A stretch of DNA of 64,000 nt from Trypanosoma brucei gambiense DAL972 (lineage: Eukaryota; Euglenozoa; Kinetoplastea; Trypanosomatida; Trypanosomatidae). The notes beneath the pieces were generated by a model that saw nothing but the letters and a program-made list of their open reading frames with translations, made no database searches and was not told the origin of the DNA. The DNA lies in NCBI RefSeq assembly GCF_000210295.1, contig NC_026741.1, forward strand, positions 496,001 to 560,000, given 5' to 3'. Below, one piece after another: positions 20,879-30,556 of the stretch (positions are counted from its first letter, which is position 1; each line of letters starts with the position of its first letter). The position numbers and the translations under genes were made by a program.

Positions 20879-23800
20879 TGGATGAAGTTGGTGCTCTGAC
20901 CGTCCAAGATGTTTTAACGGTGTGGCTTTGCGACCTTCCGCTTAAGACGACCCTAAAGGATGCACTATCAGGAGTGACACAACTTACAGGTGAAGAGAAT
21001 ATTAACCAGATACTGAGGTTCCACCCGCCGCATGCCAGTGCGCTGACGCAGTCTGGGGAGTGCAAAGGAATGCTTTCGCTGGTCGGTGAAAAAATCATTA
21101 AGGCGGTTGCCTCACAATATGCATTACTAAGCTTCCCAGTAGGGGACACTTTCAAACTAACCAACGCCACGCGCGTCCTTATATCCAACGAAACCTTCGG
21201 AACTGTACTGAAGCAATACACTGGCCCAATTTTCGGTGAGCGTGAAATGTTCACGCGCTTCCTTGCACTTTCCTTGTATGGACACGGGGTGCGGGTTGCC
21301 TGCATGTTGCTTCTGCCGGTGTTCAGGGCGACTCTGCTTGCTAACCAATACGCCATCGATCTACCTGCTGTATTAAACTCCCTCGTACCATGCGCATCTT
21401 TTTCTCGTCGGAACCTCGGGGAAAAGCTTGAGATGCTGCGGGGAGAGCTTGAGAAACGGGGTGTAGTTGTTAAGAGAGTCGTGGAGTCGGGCCCTTGTGG
21501 ATGGGGTGGGTGTGAACGATACACCGTGGAGGTGTTGTATGGCGGGGAGCTGTCGCGGTGCGAGAAGGGAAAGGTGCTGAGTGAGTTTTACCATATTGTC
21601 ATGGAGGAAGCGAAGAAAACTATAGCTAACACAGAGGTCAAAAAGCCAAGGACCGTAACTTTCGAACCTGAGCACCTCAAGATGTGGATGCATAATTTGC
21701 GTTTCCTGCTGCGCCTCAGTGACAGGTACAGAGATGAGTTTGACGACAACACGCTTCAGTCGATAAAGCAAAGCGCCGGTTGGATACCGATCAGCGAAGT
21801 TCAACAGCTGCTTGAAGCCCAAGTAACCAGGTCAAACAGGCAGCAGCCACCTGGGCGCGATTGGATATGTGAGCTTGTGAAAAGGCACGATCTCCTGGGG
21901 CGATTCCAGGTAGGAACCTGTGACGTAGAGGGAAGTGAGTTCGAGGGGCTACAGTGCGCGCGTGCTCTTTACGGTCACGAGGGGCGCAATCTGCTGATGA
22001 AGAGTGTATTTGACTCGTTCAGCACCATCCGTGATCCTGGTGGTCGACCCTCCACTGGATGGATGCGCATTGATGGAAAAAGGATGAAGTTGGTGAGCAA
22101 AGACAAAGGTTATTCGCTACATGACAGCATACCGCATGTCACTATCCATTCGACCGAAAGCCTTCACGCTTTTCAGTGGTATCGCCTAAAAAAACCGTTA
22201 GAGGAACAGTATGACGAAAAATTGTCGTCGCGGAAGCCGCTGTACTTTGCGGAGTTTCGTCTTCACGATGCCTTAAATGACGATAGGATGCTAGTGAGGG
22301 AATTAAAGGGCATTGGCGCTGTTCCGCCACAATGGGTCGTTTTTACAGAGCATAATAGAGATGATGACCACCAGAGGAGCACTTTGGTTATTCCGGAAAA
22401 TTACTTCACTGGAAAGGTAGCGGTGTTGTGTACGAATGCCGAGGATGTAGCGACCGAAGGCATGATTGACACAAAGGATCGACAGACCCCTGAAGATGAG
22501 GAACTTCTAATCGTCTACAAAACCTGGCTACTGTCAGCAGATACACAAAACTCCGGTGACAGCAAAGATGGTGAGGAGAACCTGTCTCCACGCCACAGGC
22601 TGCCCGCCCACCATACCTCAACCGGTGCTACTAGCAGTGATGACAAAGGGACGACTTCGGTTGGAGCACACGATTGTGTGGTGATGGACCAGGCAGAGCA
22701 GCCCAGCGTACCGACTGCAGACTATATGGAGATGCTTCTGGATGAGGAGAAGAGAAAGATAGAGCTTTTCGAAAATACAAACACGTACGCCACTTTCGTA
22801 GCCTTTCCCAAGTACAATCTTCATGGTGCTCAGATCCAAAACCGCTCCAAGGGCATTGCAGCATTTAAGAGATGGATACAGGAACGGGGGTTGAAGTACT
22901 CTCGTTGGCGTACCGGAGAGAATGACCAGGAGGAAACATATGAGGTGCGCAAACCGCGCAACTGGAGTACTGAGTTCGTGGAGCGTATAGCAGGAGAGCT
23001 GGGACTTACTCACATGCCTGACAAAACACTTCTCAAGTGGGCAACTACACGGGAGTGTGAGGATAAGGAACAGAACTATGAAATATTGGAATTTATCGGC
23101 GATGCCATAATGGATTTTATAGTGGTATCAGACAGCTTTCTTCTGGGGGAGCCCTGGCACAAGGATGTTAATACCAAACTGTGCTGCAACGAAGTACTAG
23201 CCACACTCATTCCACCCGGACTAAGCGAGGAACTCTCGAGAGTTTATGACGAGGTTCATTACAAGGTTAAAGCAGACATGGTAGAGAGCATTCTGGGAGC
23301 AGTGTATCAAAGCGGGATGGGGCTTGATGAAGTGCGGAAGCAGCTACGAAGGTTTTTCAGGTGGATCCCCGATATTATCATGGATGTTAAGAACTTGTGT
23401 AACTCCACTGTTGAGGCACTTCGTGCCGCCGAGAGAGTGTGCCCGTACCTTCATCCGAATGAAGAAGCACTTGACCAGTTATTCAAGTATGATTGTGAAT
23501 CACTAATTGACGAGGAATTCTTTAGTATGTTTGGATGTGTGGATCGCAAACGTTTTGATGCTCGGGGGGCGAGCCACTACGCATTGACACCATTTCACCG
23601 GATCCAAGACAAAATGTTCGCAACACACTTCACCACAGGTTCGTGCTACTCGTACCGTTATGTTCCCTCTATTGATACTCCATCCATATTCAACAGAGTT
23701 CTTTCCGCATTTTCAGCTGGATCTATTGCTTTTGTAAATGAACTTGTTACCGAGGATACGCATGTAACAATCGATTTCGATGGTGCCAGTGTCCACGCAC

Positions 23801-25824
23801 ACGGTGCTCTGCGCCTCATTTGGAGCTGGTTTATTGACAAATTCCCCTCAAAATCGTCTATGTTTCTTCTAGACTGCTCAGGAATGTCAGTGGTCACAAA
23901 CAGGTTAAAGTATTCGTACCACATCCACTTTCCACAAGCGGTGACAACTCTAAGCAAATCGAAGTCCTTGGTGGAAGAGCTCCAGTCTTATGTCGTTAAA
24001 TGCGTGGGTGCGGGCAGTTTGTTGGGTGACATTGTCGGGTTCCATTGGAAGGAAGGTGAGGGTAACCAAGAAAGGGAAGCGGCCGTAGCGGGACGCGTGA
24101 TATTGTGCACCAAATTATTGCATCAAAGGCTACGCGAAGCCGGGGGGAGAGTTGATGCGAAGTTCTCCGCGTACATGGATTTACAGAGCATCCTTGCACT
24201 TGGGCGGACGTGTCGTGAGATACGTCATGCAACACTCAGCTACCTGTGTGAGAAATTGCATCCAAAGGAACCTTGGGGTTTTGTTGTGATGGGTTGGTCG
24301 CGGCATCCCGTCGGCCAGACCAGCGAACGAGAGCCCCAGTTTGTGCTTGTGCGGACGCTATGGGCCTCTCAACAAGAGAAAGACTACATTGGTACGTTGA
24401 TTCTTTTTCCCACGGAAAGTTTGAGTGACACAACCGATGAAACGAGCTCTGTCTGGAAGGCAGTTGTGCGGAAAGTGAAGGAAAAGGAGTGTAAGCCAAA
24501 GGAGTTCTTCCTTGAAGTCGTCAAGTCGAGTCGGGAACAGTGCATTTTCTCTTCGGCTTATTGGGAGCGAGTTATTGATAGCAGTCTACATAGCAGCAGG
24601 AAGTTGAGAATGTACTTGAATGACAAGTTCGATGTGAAGTATGGCCAGGAGTTCCGACCACTTTTTCTCGAAAGACTGGTCAACTCCAGTCAAGAAGTGA
24701 GGACAGTGACACCCAAGGAGAGCAACGTGTCTCGCTTTGTCAGGAGCCAGGAAATGAAGGCTTCAGCAAAAGACAACGGTGAGGAAGAGTACCCGGTTGA
24801 GGTTGCACATGGGTCAACGCTCCGCCTTGTTTCCCTCCGATGCCCAGGGTACCGCGATGTGTATGGTAAGCTTTGGAACGCGTGGTCAGTAGGAAACAAC
24901 AGCGACGATACATTTGTCAGCATCGAGCTCGGCACTCCGGTGGACGACTTGCTACCAGTTTTCGGCGCTGAATATAAAGAGGACGAAATCCTTTCAACGG
25001 AATGGACCCGTTTCGTGGAAGGCGCTTTTGGGCTGCAGCCGAGTGTAGAAACTCTGGGTGGTGGCAGCAGCGAACAGAAAACAGCTGCTTTGCAGCCTGC
25101 ATACTGGATTTACGACCCTAAGTTAGGTCAGGCCAACTTTTGCATCGCTGGTGAAGTCGCCTTCTTCATCAGGCCATGTACGTGTCTGTTGGAGGGTCTA
25201 ACGACACAGGGAGGAATGAAACAAATGGTACAATACATTGTACCGACAGTTAAGTTAGAAGACTTGCCGACAAGGGAGTGGATGCGGTCGTATCCTTCAA
25301 ATTGTTTTCCGCTCTTCCTAGCACCACGAAAAGGAAGTTGCTTCCAGCCCGCAGGTGAACCACATCCGGTGGTGGCATCTAACGACGGTCAGACAATTAC
25401 GGTTCAAGCCCCGGTCACAGCGGCTGCTGTTACACGTGTCCGTTCTAAGGTCATTGAAGTAACACTCAACAGCAGCACCCAAAGGCCCGTGGACTTTGAA
25501 CAACTCTACAAGGCGATGGATGATGTGTTCAGTGGGTCGTATGGCCCATCCCTTTTTGTCACGTCTGATATGGCGATTTTTTCGGTTTTACTAGACCGCT
25601 TCCCATGTGTTGTGACTCCTGATTATTTCAAGTCTTCAGTGTCGGAGGACTATACAATCCATAACGGCCGCACCTTTCACTACATCTTTATTATGGACAA
25701 TGCGTGCGACCACTACCAACACACAAAGGTTTCCACAGGCCTGCTGGAACTGCTAGACAAGGAAGTCGGTATGATATTAGTGACGAGCGCAACTATACAA
25801 AAATTTTTTCGCACAAACCGCTGA
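20878..25824 (+). CDS. DCL1: Dicer-like protein DCL1 (RNase III) with a primase/PrimPol-like region
   Basis: DCL1 is the cytoplasmic Dicer of the trypanosome RNAi pathway, cutting dsRNA into siRNAs for AGO1. The ATG at 20878 gives 1648 residues, the length I remember for T. brucei DCL1. A complete RNase III site is visible: NYEILEFIGDA (E735, E738, D742) and ADMVESILGAVY (D800, E803). Near the N-terminus, GMLSLVGEK (64-72) and FTRFLALSLYGHG (125-137) look like a second RNase III domain without catalytic residues (G64, S67, E71, M124, R127). No helicase or classical PAZ is visible. Residues about 960-1120 carry DFD (966-968), KYSYHIHFP (1011-1019) and MD (1100-1101) followed by R1110 and R1113, matching motifs I-III of archaeo-eukaryotic primases; this part is inference. 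The remaining 500 residues are unassigned. Confidence 0.9.
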   Translation: MDEVGALTVQDVLTVWLCDLPLKTTLKDALSGVTQLTGEENINQILRFHPPHASALTQSGECKGMLSLVGEKIIKAVASQYALLSFPVGDTFKLTNATRVLISNETFGTVLKQYTGPIFGEREMFTRFLALSLYGHGVRVACMLLLPVFRATLLANQYAIDLPAVLNSLVPCASFSRRNLGEKLEMLRGELEKRGVVVKRVVESGPCGWGGCERYTVEVLYGGELSRCEKGKVLSEFYHIVMEEAKKTIANTEVKKPRTVTFEPEHLKMWMHNLRFLLRLSDRYRDEFDDNTLQSIKQSAGWIPISEVQQLLEAQVTRSNRQQPPGRDWICELVKRHDLLGRFQVGTCDVEGSEFEGLQCARALYGHEGRNLLMKSVFDSFSTIRDPGGRPSTGWMRIDGKRMKLVSKDKGYSLHDSIPHVTIHSTESLHAFQWYRLKKPLEEQYDEKLSSRKPLYFAEFRLHDALNDDRMLVRELKGIGAVPPQWVVFTEHNRDDDHQRSTLVIPENYFTGKVAVLCTNAEDVATEGMIDTKDRQTPEDEELLIVYKTWLLSADTQNSGDSKDGEENLSPRHRLPAHHTSTGATSSDDKGTTSVGAHDCVVMDQAEQPSVPTADYMEMLLDEEKRKIELFENTNTYATFVAFPKYNLHGAQIQNRSKGIAAFKRWIQERGLKYSRWRTGENDQEETYEVRKPRNWSTEFVERIAGELGLTHMPDKTLLKWATTRECEDKEQNYEILEFIGDAIMDFIVVSDSFLLGEPWHKDVNTKLCCNEVLATLIPPGLSEELSRVYDEVHYKVKADMVESILGAVYQSGMGLDEVRKQLRRFFRWIPDIIMDVKNLCNSTVEALRAAERVCPYLHPNEEALDQLFKYDCESLIDEEFFSMFGCVDRKRFDARGASHYALTPFHRIQDKMFATHFTTGSCYSYRYVPSIDTPSIFNRVLSAFSAGSIAFVNELVTEDTHVTIDFDGASVHAHGALRLIWSWFIDKFPSKSSMFLLDCSGMSVVTNRLKYSYHIHFPQAVTTLSKSKSLVEELQSYVVKCVGAGSLLGDIVGFHWKEGEGNQEREAAVAGRVILCTKLLHQRLREAGGRVDAKFSAYMDLQSILALGRTCREIRHATLSYLCEKLHPKEPWGFVVMGWSRHPVGQTSEREPQFVLVRTLWASQQEKDYIGTLILFPTESLSDTTDETSSVWKAVVRKVKEKECKPKEFFLEVVKSSREQCIFSSAYWERVIDSSLHSSRKLRMYLNDKFDVKYGQEFRPLFLERLVNSSQEVRTVTPKESNVSRFVRSQEMKASAKDNGEEEYPVEVAHGSTLRLVSLRCPGYRDVYGKLWNAWSVGNNSDDTFVSIELGTPVDDLLPVFGAEYKEDEILSTEWTRFVEGAFGLQPSVETLGGGSSEQKTAALQPAYWIYDPKLGQANFCIAGEVAFFIRPCTCLLEGLTTQGGMKQMVQYIVPTVKLEDLPTREWMRSYPSNCFPLFLAPRKGSCFQPAGEPHPVVASNDGQTITVQAPVTAAAVTRVRSKVIEVTLNSSTQRPVDFEQLYKAMDDVFSGSYGPSLFVTSDMAIFSVLLDRFPCVVTPDYFKSSVSEDYTIHNGRTFHYIFIMDNACDHYQHTKVSTGLLELLDKEVGMILVTSATIQKFFRTNR

Positions 25825-25962
25825 TGGGACTTAGTGCCGTAAACCAAAACTGGGGGTTTGGGTTCCCTTTTCGTCTGCTAAAGAAAATGGGAAAAAACAC
25901 TGAATTTTGTATAGGAGAGAGGGAAAGAGGGGGAGCATCCTTTACCTGCAGCCGGTTTCTGG

Positions 25963-26433
25963 TTAAGGGGTGTATGAACTACGAAAAAAGGGAGTAAATG
26001 ACACCCGGTGGTCAAACTGCTGAGGTGGTTTGGGGTGCTTCTCGGCAACCGAATCCGCGAGGTTTTGAGTGGGTGTGAAGAATTTACTCCTCGGCAAGTT
26101 GTAGCCGGTAAGCTCAACAGACCGCAGTTTGAGCAGCCTGGTAGTACATAAATTGACAGCGAACGTTAACCACATGCCCATTTTTTTAGCGGTCGTGAGG
26201 ATCGTAGGGATGACTCCACTTCTTTTCACATTGTTGCAATTAAAATGTTCGGCGTTGTCGAGGAGAAATCGATGTGACACATGCTTCTCGTCGGTCCGTG
26301 TGAAGAGAGTGCAGTTTGCACAACCATAGGTGGGGTGGGTGGCGCATCTGCCCTCTGGAAACAGTTTTGACGCCTCCCGCTCCCTTTGTTTTACCACATC
26401 CTCACCGTTAATACTTTTCTTGGTTTCAAACAT
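25963..26433 (-). CDS. Antisense ORF of 156 codons, doubtful
   Basis: This is the longest minus-strand ORF in a gene-free stretch. It has mixed, non-repetitive composition, unlike the Phe- or Lys-rich ORFs that arise from T and A runs. It contains several Cys and His residues (CATHPTYGCANC, then HRFLLDNAEHFNCNN) that could be a zinc-binding remnant. It runs against the polycistronic direction, so a normal mRNA is unlikely; a relic of a transposed gene or chance are the alternatives. I recognise no family. Confidence 0.2.
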   Translation of the reverse strand: MFETKKSINGEDVVKQREREASKLFPEGRCATHPTYGCANCTLFTRTDEKHVSHRFLLDNAEHFNCNNVKRSGVIPTILTTAKKMGMWLTFAVNLCTTRLLKLRSVELTGYNLPRSKFFTPTQNLADSVAEKHPKPPQQFDHRVSFTPFFRSSYTP

Positions 26434-27001
26434 CTCTGGGTAGTAGGGGGTGGAATGATCATTGTTTTAGCGCTCATCCTAAGTCTTGAATGAATGTTGA
26501 AAGGACACTAATACCATGGGCAAAGGGAAACTGACCTCTTTTTTGACGTTTTTTTTTTTTTCGCTCCCTCTCGACCTTCCCCAATCTTGACCCCGGTCTC
26601 ACCTCACTTGAAACGATCATATGGGCTGTTTTTTCCAAGAAGCAACGGATGCCGGTAACGGCCTGCAGCCATCTTTACACCGCCGGGGGTGGAGGGTGAC
26701 TTGCATTGCAGAACGAAGAGAGCAGTTACGGATGGGCGTGATGTTTGTCAGTTGTCCTTTCTCCTTAACTCTTCGGGGAGTTTACATTTCTTCGGGCAGC
26801 GGCAATATTGTGTTCACCACTGTGTGTGCACCGGAGCCAGTAAGTAACAACTTTGGGATGGATCATTGTTTCCCATCATTCAAACCGTATAGGTAACCTG
26901 TTGCGCATAAGATGCCTTTTCTTTTTTTTCGCTTCGTTGTGGTTCTCTTTTCTTTATGATCATTATCTCAATCCAACTCTTTTGTATTCATCTTTCGTGA
27001 T

Positions 27002-27003
27002 AG
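27002..27003 (+). promoter_or_regulatory. Candidate spliced-leader acceptor AG of the ABC transporter gene
   Basis: A long T/C-rich stretch (26917-26998) precedes this AG. No ATG lies between it and 27080. Later AGs at 27067-27075 are possible alternatives. Confidence 0.5.
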
Positions 27004-27079
27004 CTCTTATTGTTGCCCTTGTCACAAGGTGTATACATTTTTTTAAAGAAAATATTTTTGTTCAATTAGCAGCCAGGAT

Positions 27080-30000
27080 ATGCACTCAGAATTGAAAGCC
27101 TATGCTGTTCTTGTTGCTTTTACCCTCCTTGGAGAGCTTGGTCCCTTTCGAGGCGCGTACAGCTCCGTCGAGGACGAAGTAGCGGCATCGCATTCCCTCC
27201 AAGAGGTTCTTGATTTCCCAACTGTATCATATTATGACTCACTCGTAGGAGAGCCTTTAACGGGAGGGCACCACCGTGGTATCGTTGATATGTTTTCCGG
27301 TAGCTCCACTGAGTGCTTCAACGGAGGTGTGCCCCCGACGAATGGGGATTCGAACTGCACCTGTCCTGCGCGAAGCAAATTTTCAGGTCTTAAGTGTGAG
27401 ATGTGCCAGACAGATGGTTCGTGTGATTCCATCGCAGGTCCGCAAAGTGTGTGCGAGAGGAGGCTAGCAATTTGGGGATCAAACAAGCAGTTCGAGTGCT
27501 CATTTAACACGCCATTCTTCATTAAGCAAATGGGTGGCGGCCGCGATGTCGAGGCCCTCGTGACTCTCAATTGCTCAACACCCGATGGCACCGCCTTTCA
27601 TGAGAGTAACTCCGGTACCTGCGAGATGACATTGTTCCGGGTGGAACCAAAGCACGAATATGTAGATCCATTCTTTAGTTGTTCGGTGGAACAGTGCACG
27701 ATGCACCTCGAGGAAATCAAAACGAACAAGGCAAATAAAACACCAACCAACTCAAATATCATCTCGAAGGCGGGCCTCATTGCATGGCGGGTGCTCATTG
27801 TCGCATTGTGCCTGCTACTGGCGATGCTGCAGTGCGTTTCACCCAAGGTGGGTCGCGGACGAACGGCGAAGCTTTTGTATGTGCTAGCTTGCCTGTTGGT
27901 AGCGGTGACATTACTTTTTATACTCGTGATGGTTCTCAACATGCATCAGGGGACACCGGAACTCAATGCCGTGTACGAGTGTAATAAAACACATTGCGAC
28001 TGCTCGGAGGATCCACCGAAGGAGTACGGACCATTTTGCTCAGGAACGGTTATGAAAAAATTTATACTTCCGCAGATCAAAAACTCTATCAAGATAGTTT
28101 GTAACTTGCAGGATAAGACGTGCAGGCTGACGCTAAAGGACGTTAAAATCATTATTGACTTAAACTGCACAGCCAGTGAGTGCACAAATAAAAGGAAGTT
28201 TCCCAACGGACCGTCGCTGCCGGTACCGGCAGATGATAAGGCACAACGGGCACTACTCACTTTCATTGCCCTCGGTTTTTTGGTGTTGTTGGTGCTGTTT
28301 GGCTTGCATGTTTTGTGGGTCCTTAGGAGGACGCAGAAAAGAAAGGCCGAATTCGTTGATAGGTTTGGGCTCCCAGAGTTGTGGACTCAAGAAGGAGGAG
28401 AAGGTGTGCCAGAAACGCGTTGCAACGGCCAGGGGTGGGAGGTCGCAACGCAACGGCAGCGGCGGCACGAGGGAGGTGCAGGGGGCTTGACTGCAGCACG
28501 AAGCGCAATGTCCATCGGCGAAGCCGGTGGATCAGCGCAGAGAAGTTGTAGTGGTGATATGCCCAGCTTAAGTGAATCCGAGAGGCACTTCACCAGCAAC
28601 ACTAACCGACATGACAAGAAGGATTTCATCCGTGGGGTGACAAAGTCTCCCCTCAAACTACAACTGACTGATTTGGACTACAAGCTTGAGTCCTCTTGCT
28701 TTTCCAGCAACAATAACGATGCATCACAACATATACTGCAGCAAGTAAACTTCTCTGTGAAGTCAGGAGATGTGCTTGCAATCATTGGCCCCTCAGGAGC
28801 TGGGAAAACGAGCTTGCTAGACCTTCTGTCGGCACGGAGGAAGCAAGGACGTGTCTTTGGAGAGATGACAATAAACAACACCCCGCTAGTCGGTGCCTCC
28901 AACGAGGTTACGGAACAGTATCGTAACATCATTGGTTACGTCTCCCAGGAAGATACGCTGATTCCAGCCCTGACAGTATACGAAACCATCAAGTACGCCG
29001 CCCGGTTGAAGCTACCTCAGGCGTTCTCCAGCGAAAGTATCAACGGGATTGTAGACCGTATGATTGAAGCGTTGAGATTGACTCGTTGTAAGGACACAGT
29101 CATTGGTGATGGAACTAAGCTGCGTGGTGTTAGCGGAGGAGAGAAGCGGCGAGTCTCAATTGCCGTAGAGCTATTAGCCAACCCGCGTATCCTCTTCCTT
29201 GACGAACCAACAAGCGGTCTTGATGCTGTCAGCGCCAAACATGTCATCGATGCTGTCGTTCAGCTTGCAAAGGAGTCACCTATGCGGGCATACGCACCGC
29301 ATTACTTCGCGTTCAGGCCCATTGTCATTTTCAGTATACATCAACCTTCACAGGAAATTTACGAGCTCTGTGATAAAATTTTGCTTCTTTCACGCGGTAT
29401 GAGTATCTATTGTGGTCCCGCCAGCTGTGCTGCGGAGACACTTGAGGCACGCGTCCAACGGGTGATGGGAGGCGTCCAGACAATCCCACGCCTTGCCGAC
29501 AACCCGAACCACGCAGAGTATCTGATGAAGCTCGAGGAAATTGTCGACGATGTGGCACGCGTGGAACTTCAGAGGGAGAACACGGCACAGATGCTTTCAA
29601 GAGACGAGACATCATCAGGAATGCGTCACGAAGAGCAAGCCATAATCAGAGGAGACATCATCCTCAAGACAACTTTTGGCTTCCGCAGGTATTATGCGAA
29701 TGTGTACCAGCAAGTTGGGCTGCTAACGTCGCGTGCGGCTCGTTCTCTGCTTACCTCTTCTCATCTGATTGTCTGCCACGCTGCAGTTACGGCATCGGTC
29801 AGCACCCTCATGATGATCTTATATCACGAGGAGGGGCTGGATCTCCCAGGAGCCCTTAACCGTGCGGGGTCCGTCACGTTTCTCCTGTTGGTTGTTTCAT
29901 TTGCATCACTAAGCTGCCTTGAGCATCTGGTCACAGAGCGGAAGCTGTTCGCAGTGGAGCGCGAAAACGGGTATTACACCACTCTGCCGTATCTCCTGTC

Positions 30001-30556
30001 GAAGATAATTGTCGACATCATACCGCTCCGAGTTCTACCGACGTTGGTGATGGCAGCGCTCATCTATGTGCCCATGGGGCTTCGGGGGGACAGTGGCATA
30101 CACTTATTCTGGTTCATCATCATTGTGGCACTGTTTTCAGTCTGCATTACACTGATTGTAATGTGTGTGGGAGTTGTTACTGGTTCATTTGGTTCCGCTG
30201 CCCTTTTGAGCAGCGTCGTCATCCTATGGAACTTCGTTTTTGGGGGTTTGCTCGTGCAATCAACAACAGTCCCCGCGGCACTTCGACCGTTCCAGGCAGC
30301 CTCGCCTTTCTTTCTTGCCTTTGAATCTCTATTGGTGAATGAACTTGATGGGCAGGATTGTACCTTCGCTCCGACAGACGCAACGGGAAAGCCATCGTCG
30401 ACAAATGTACCAATTTTATGTGTGCAGTACTTGACCAACATGGGCCTCACACCCGCACGCTTTACCAGGGATGTTGGGCAGCTTGCGGTAATGGTGCTCG
30501 TGCTACTGTGCTTGGTGTGGCTACTTCTGTTCCAATTCACTACTGTCGCACGTTGA
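27080..30556 (+). CDS. ABC transporter, ABCG subfamily, with Cys-rich ectodomain
   Basis: The 1158-residue protein is laid out as ectodomain, membrane span(s), ATPase domain, six-span membrane domain. An N-terminal signal-like helix (residues 7-22) is followed by a Cys-rich extracellular part, including an EGF-like NCTCPARSKFSGLKCEMC and many Asn-linked glycosylation sites. Hydrophobic segments occur at about 233-250, 262-285 and 388-412. The ATPase core has Walker A GPSGAGKTS (570-578), signature VSGGEKRR (684-691) and Walker B with D708-E709, and the order ATPase-before-membrane domain marks ABCG. The C-terminal membrane domain spans about 890-1155. The layout resembles yeast Adp1 and plant ABCG24/28. 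ABCG half-transporters dimerise to export lipids or hydrophobic compounds; the substrate is unknown. Confidence 0.93.
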   Translation: MHSELKAYAVLVAFTLLGELGPFRGAYSSVEDEVAASHSLQEVLDFPTVSYYDSLVGEPLTGGHHRGIVDMFSGSSTECFNGGVPPTNGDSNCTCPARSKFSGLKCEMCQTDGSCDSIAGPQSVCERRLAIWGSNKQFECSFNTPFFIKQMGGGRDVEALVTLNCSTPDGTAFHESNSGTCEMTLFRVEPKHEYVDPFFSCSVEQCTMHLEEIKTNKANKTPTNSNIISKAGLIAWRVLIVALCLLLAMLQCVSPKVGRGRTAKLLYVLACLLVAVTLLFILVMVLNMHQGTPELNAVYECNKTHCDCSEDPPKEYGPFCSGTVMKKFILPQIKNSIKIVCNLQDKTCRLTLKDVKIIIDLNCTASECTNKRKFPNGPSLPVPADDKAQRALLTFIALGFLVLLVLFGLHVLWVLRRTQKRKAEFVDRFGLPELWTQEGGEGVPETRCNGQGWEVATQRQRRHEGGAGGLTAARSAMSIGEAGGSAQRSCSGDMPSLSESERHFTSNTNRHDKKDFIRGVTKSPLKLQLTDLDYKLESSCFSSNNNDASQHILQQVNFSVKSGDVLAIIGPSGAGKTSLLDLLSARRKQGRVFGEMTINNTPLVGASNEVTEQYRNIIGYVSQEDTLIPALTVYETIKYAARLKLPQAFSSESINGIVDRMIEALRLTRCKDTVIGDGTKLRGVSGGEKRRVSIAVELLANPRILFLDEPTSGLDAVSAKHVIDAVVQLAKESPMRAYAPHYFAFRPIVIFSIHQPSQEIYELCDKILLLSRGMSIYCGPASCAAETLEARVQRVMGGVQTIPRLADNPNHAEYLMKLEEIVDDVARVELQRENTAQMLSRDETSSGMRHEEQAIIRGDIILKTTFGFRRYYANVYQQVGLLTSRAARSLLTSSHLIVCHAAVTASVSTLMMILYHEEGLDLPGALNRAGSVTFLLLVVSFASLSCLEHLVTERKLFAVERENGYYTTLPYLLSKIIVDIIPLRVLPTLVMAALIYVPMGLRGDSGIHLFWFIIIVALFSVCITLIVMCVGVVTGSFGSAALLSSVVILWNFVFGGLLVQSTTVPAALRPFQAASPFFLAFESLLVNELDGQDCTFAPTDATGKPSSTNVPILCVQYLTNMGLTPARFTRDVGQLAVMVLVLLCLVWLLLFQFTTVAR

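Larger units (their letters stand above)
25825..27079. other. Intergenic region with an antisense ORF
   Basis: This 1255-base spacer between DCL1 and the ABC transporter contains a 156-codon ORF on the minus strand (25963-26433), listed separately. T tracts at 26547-26561 and pyrimidine runs at 26920-26985 lead to acceptor AGs near 27002 and 27067. Confidence 0.55.
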
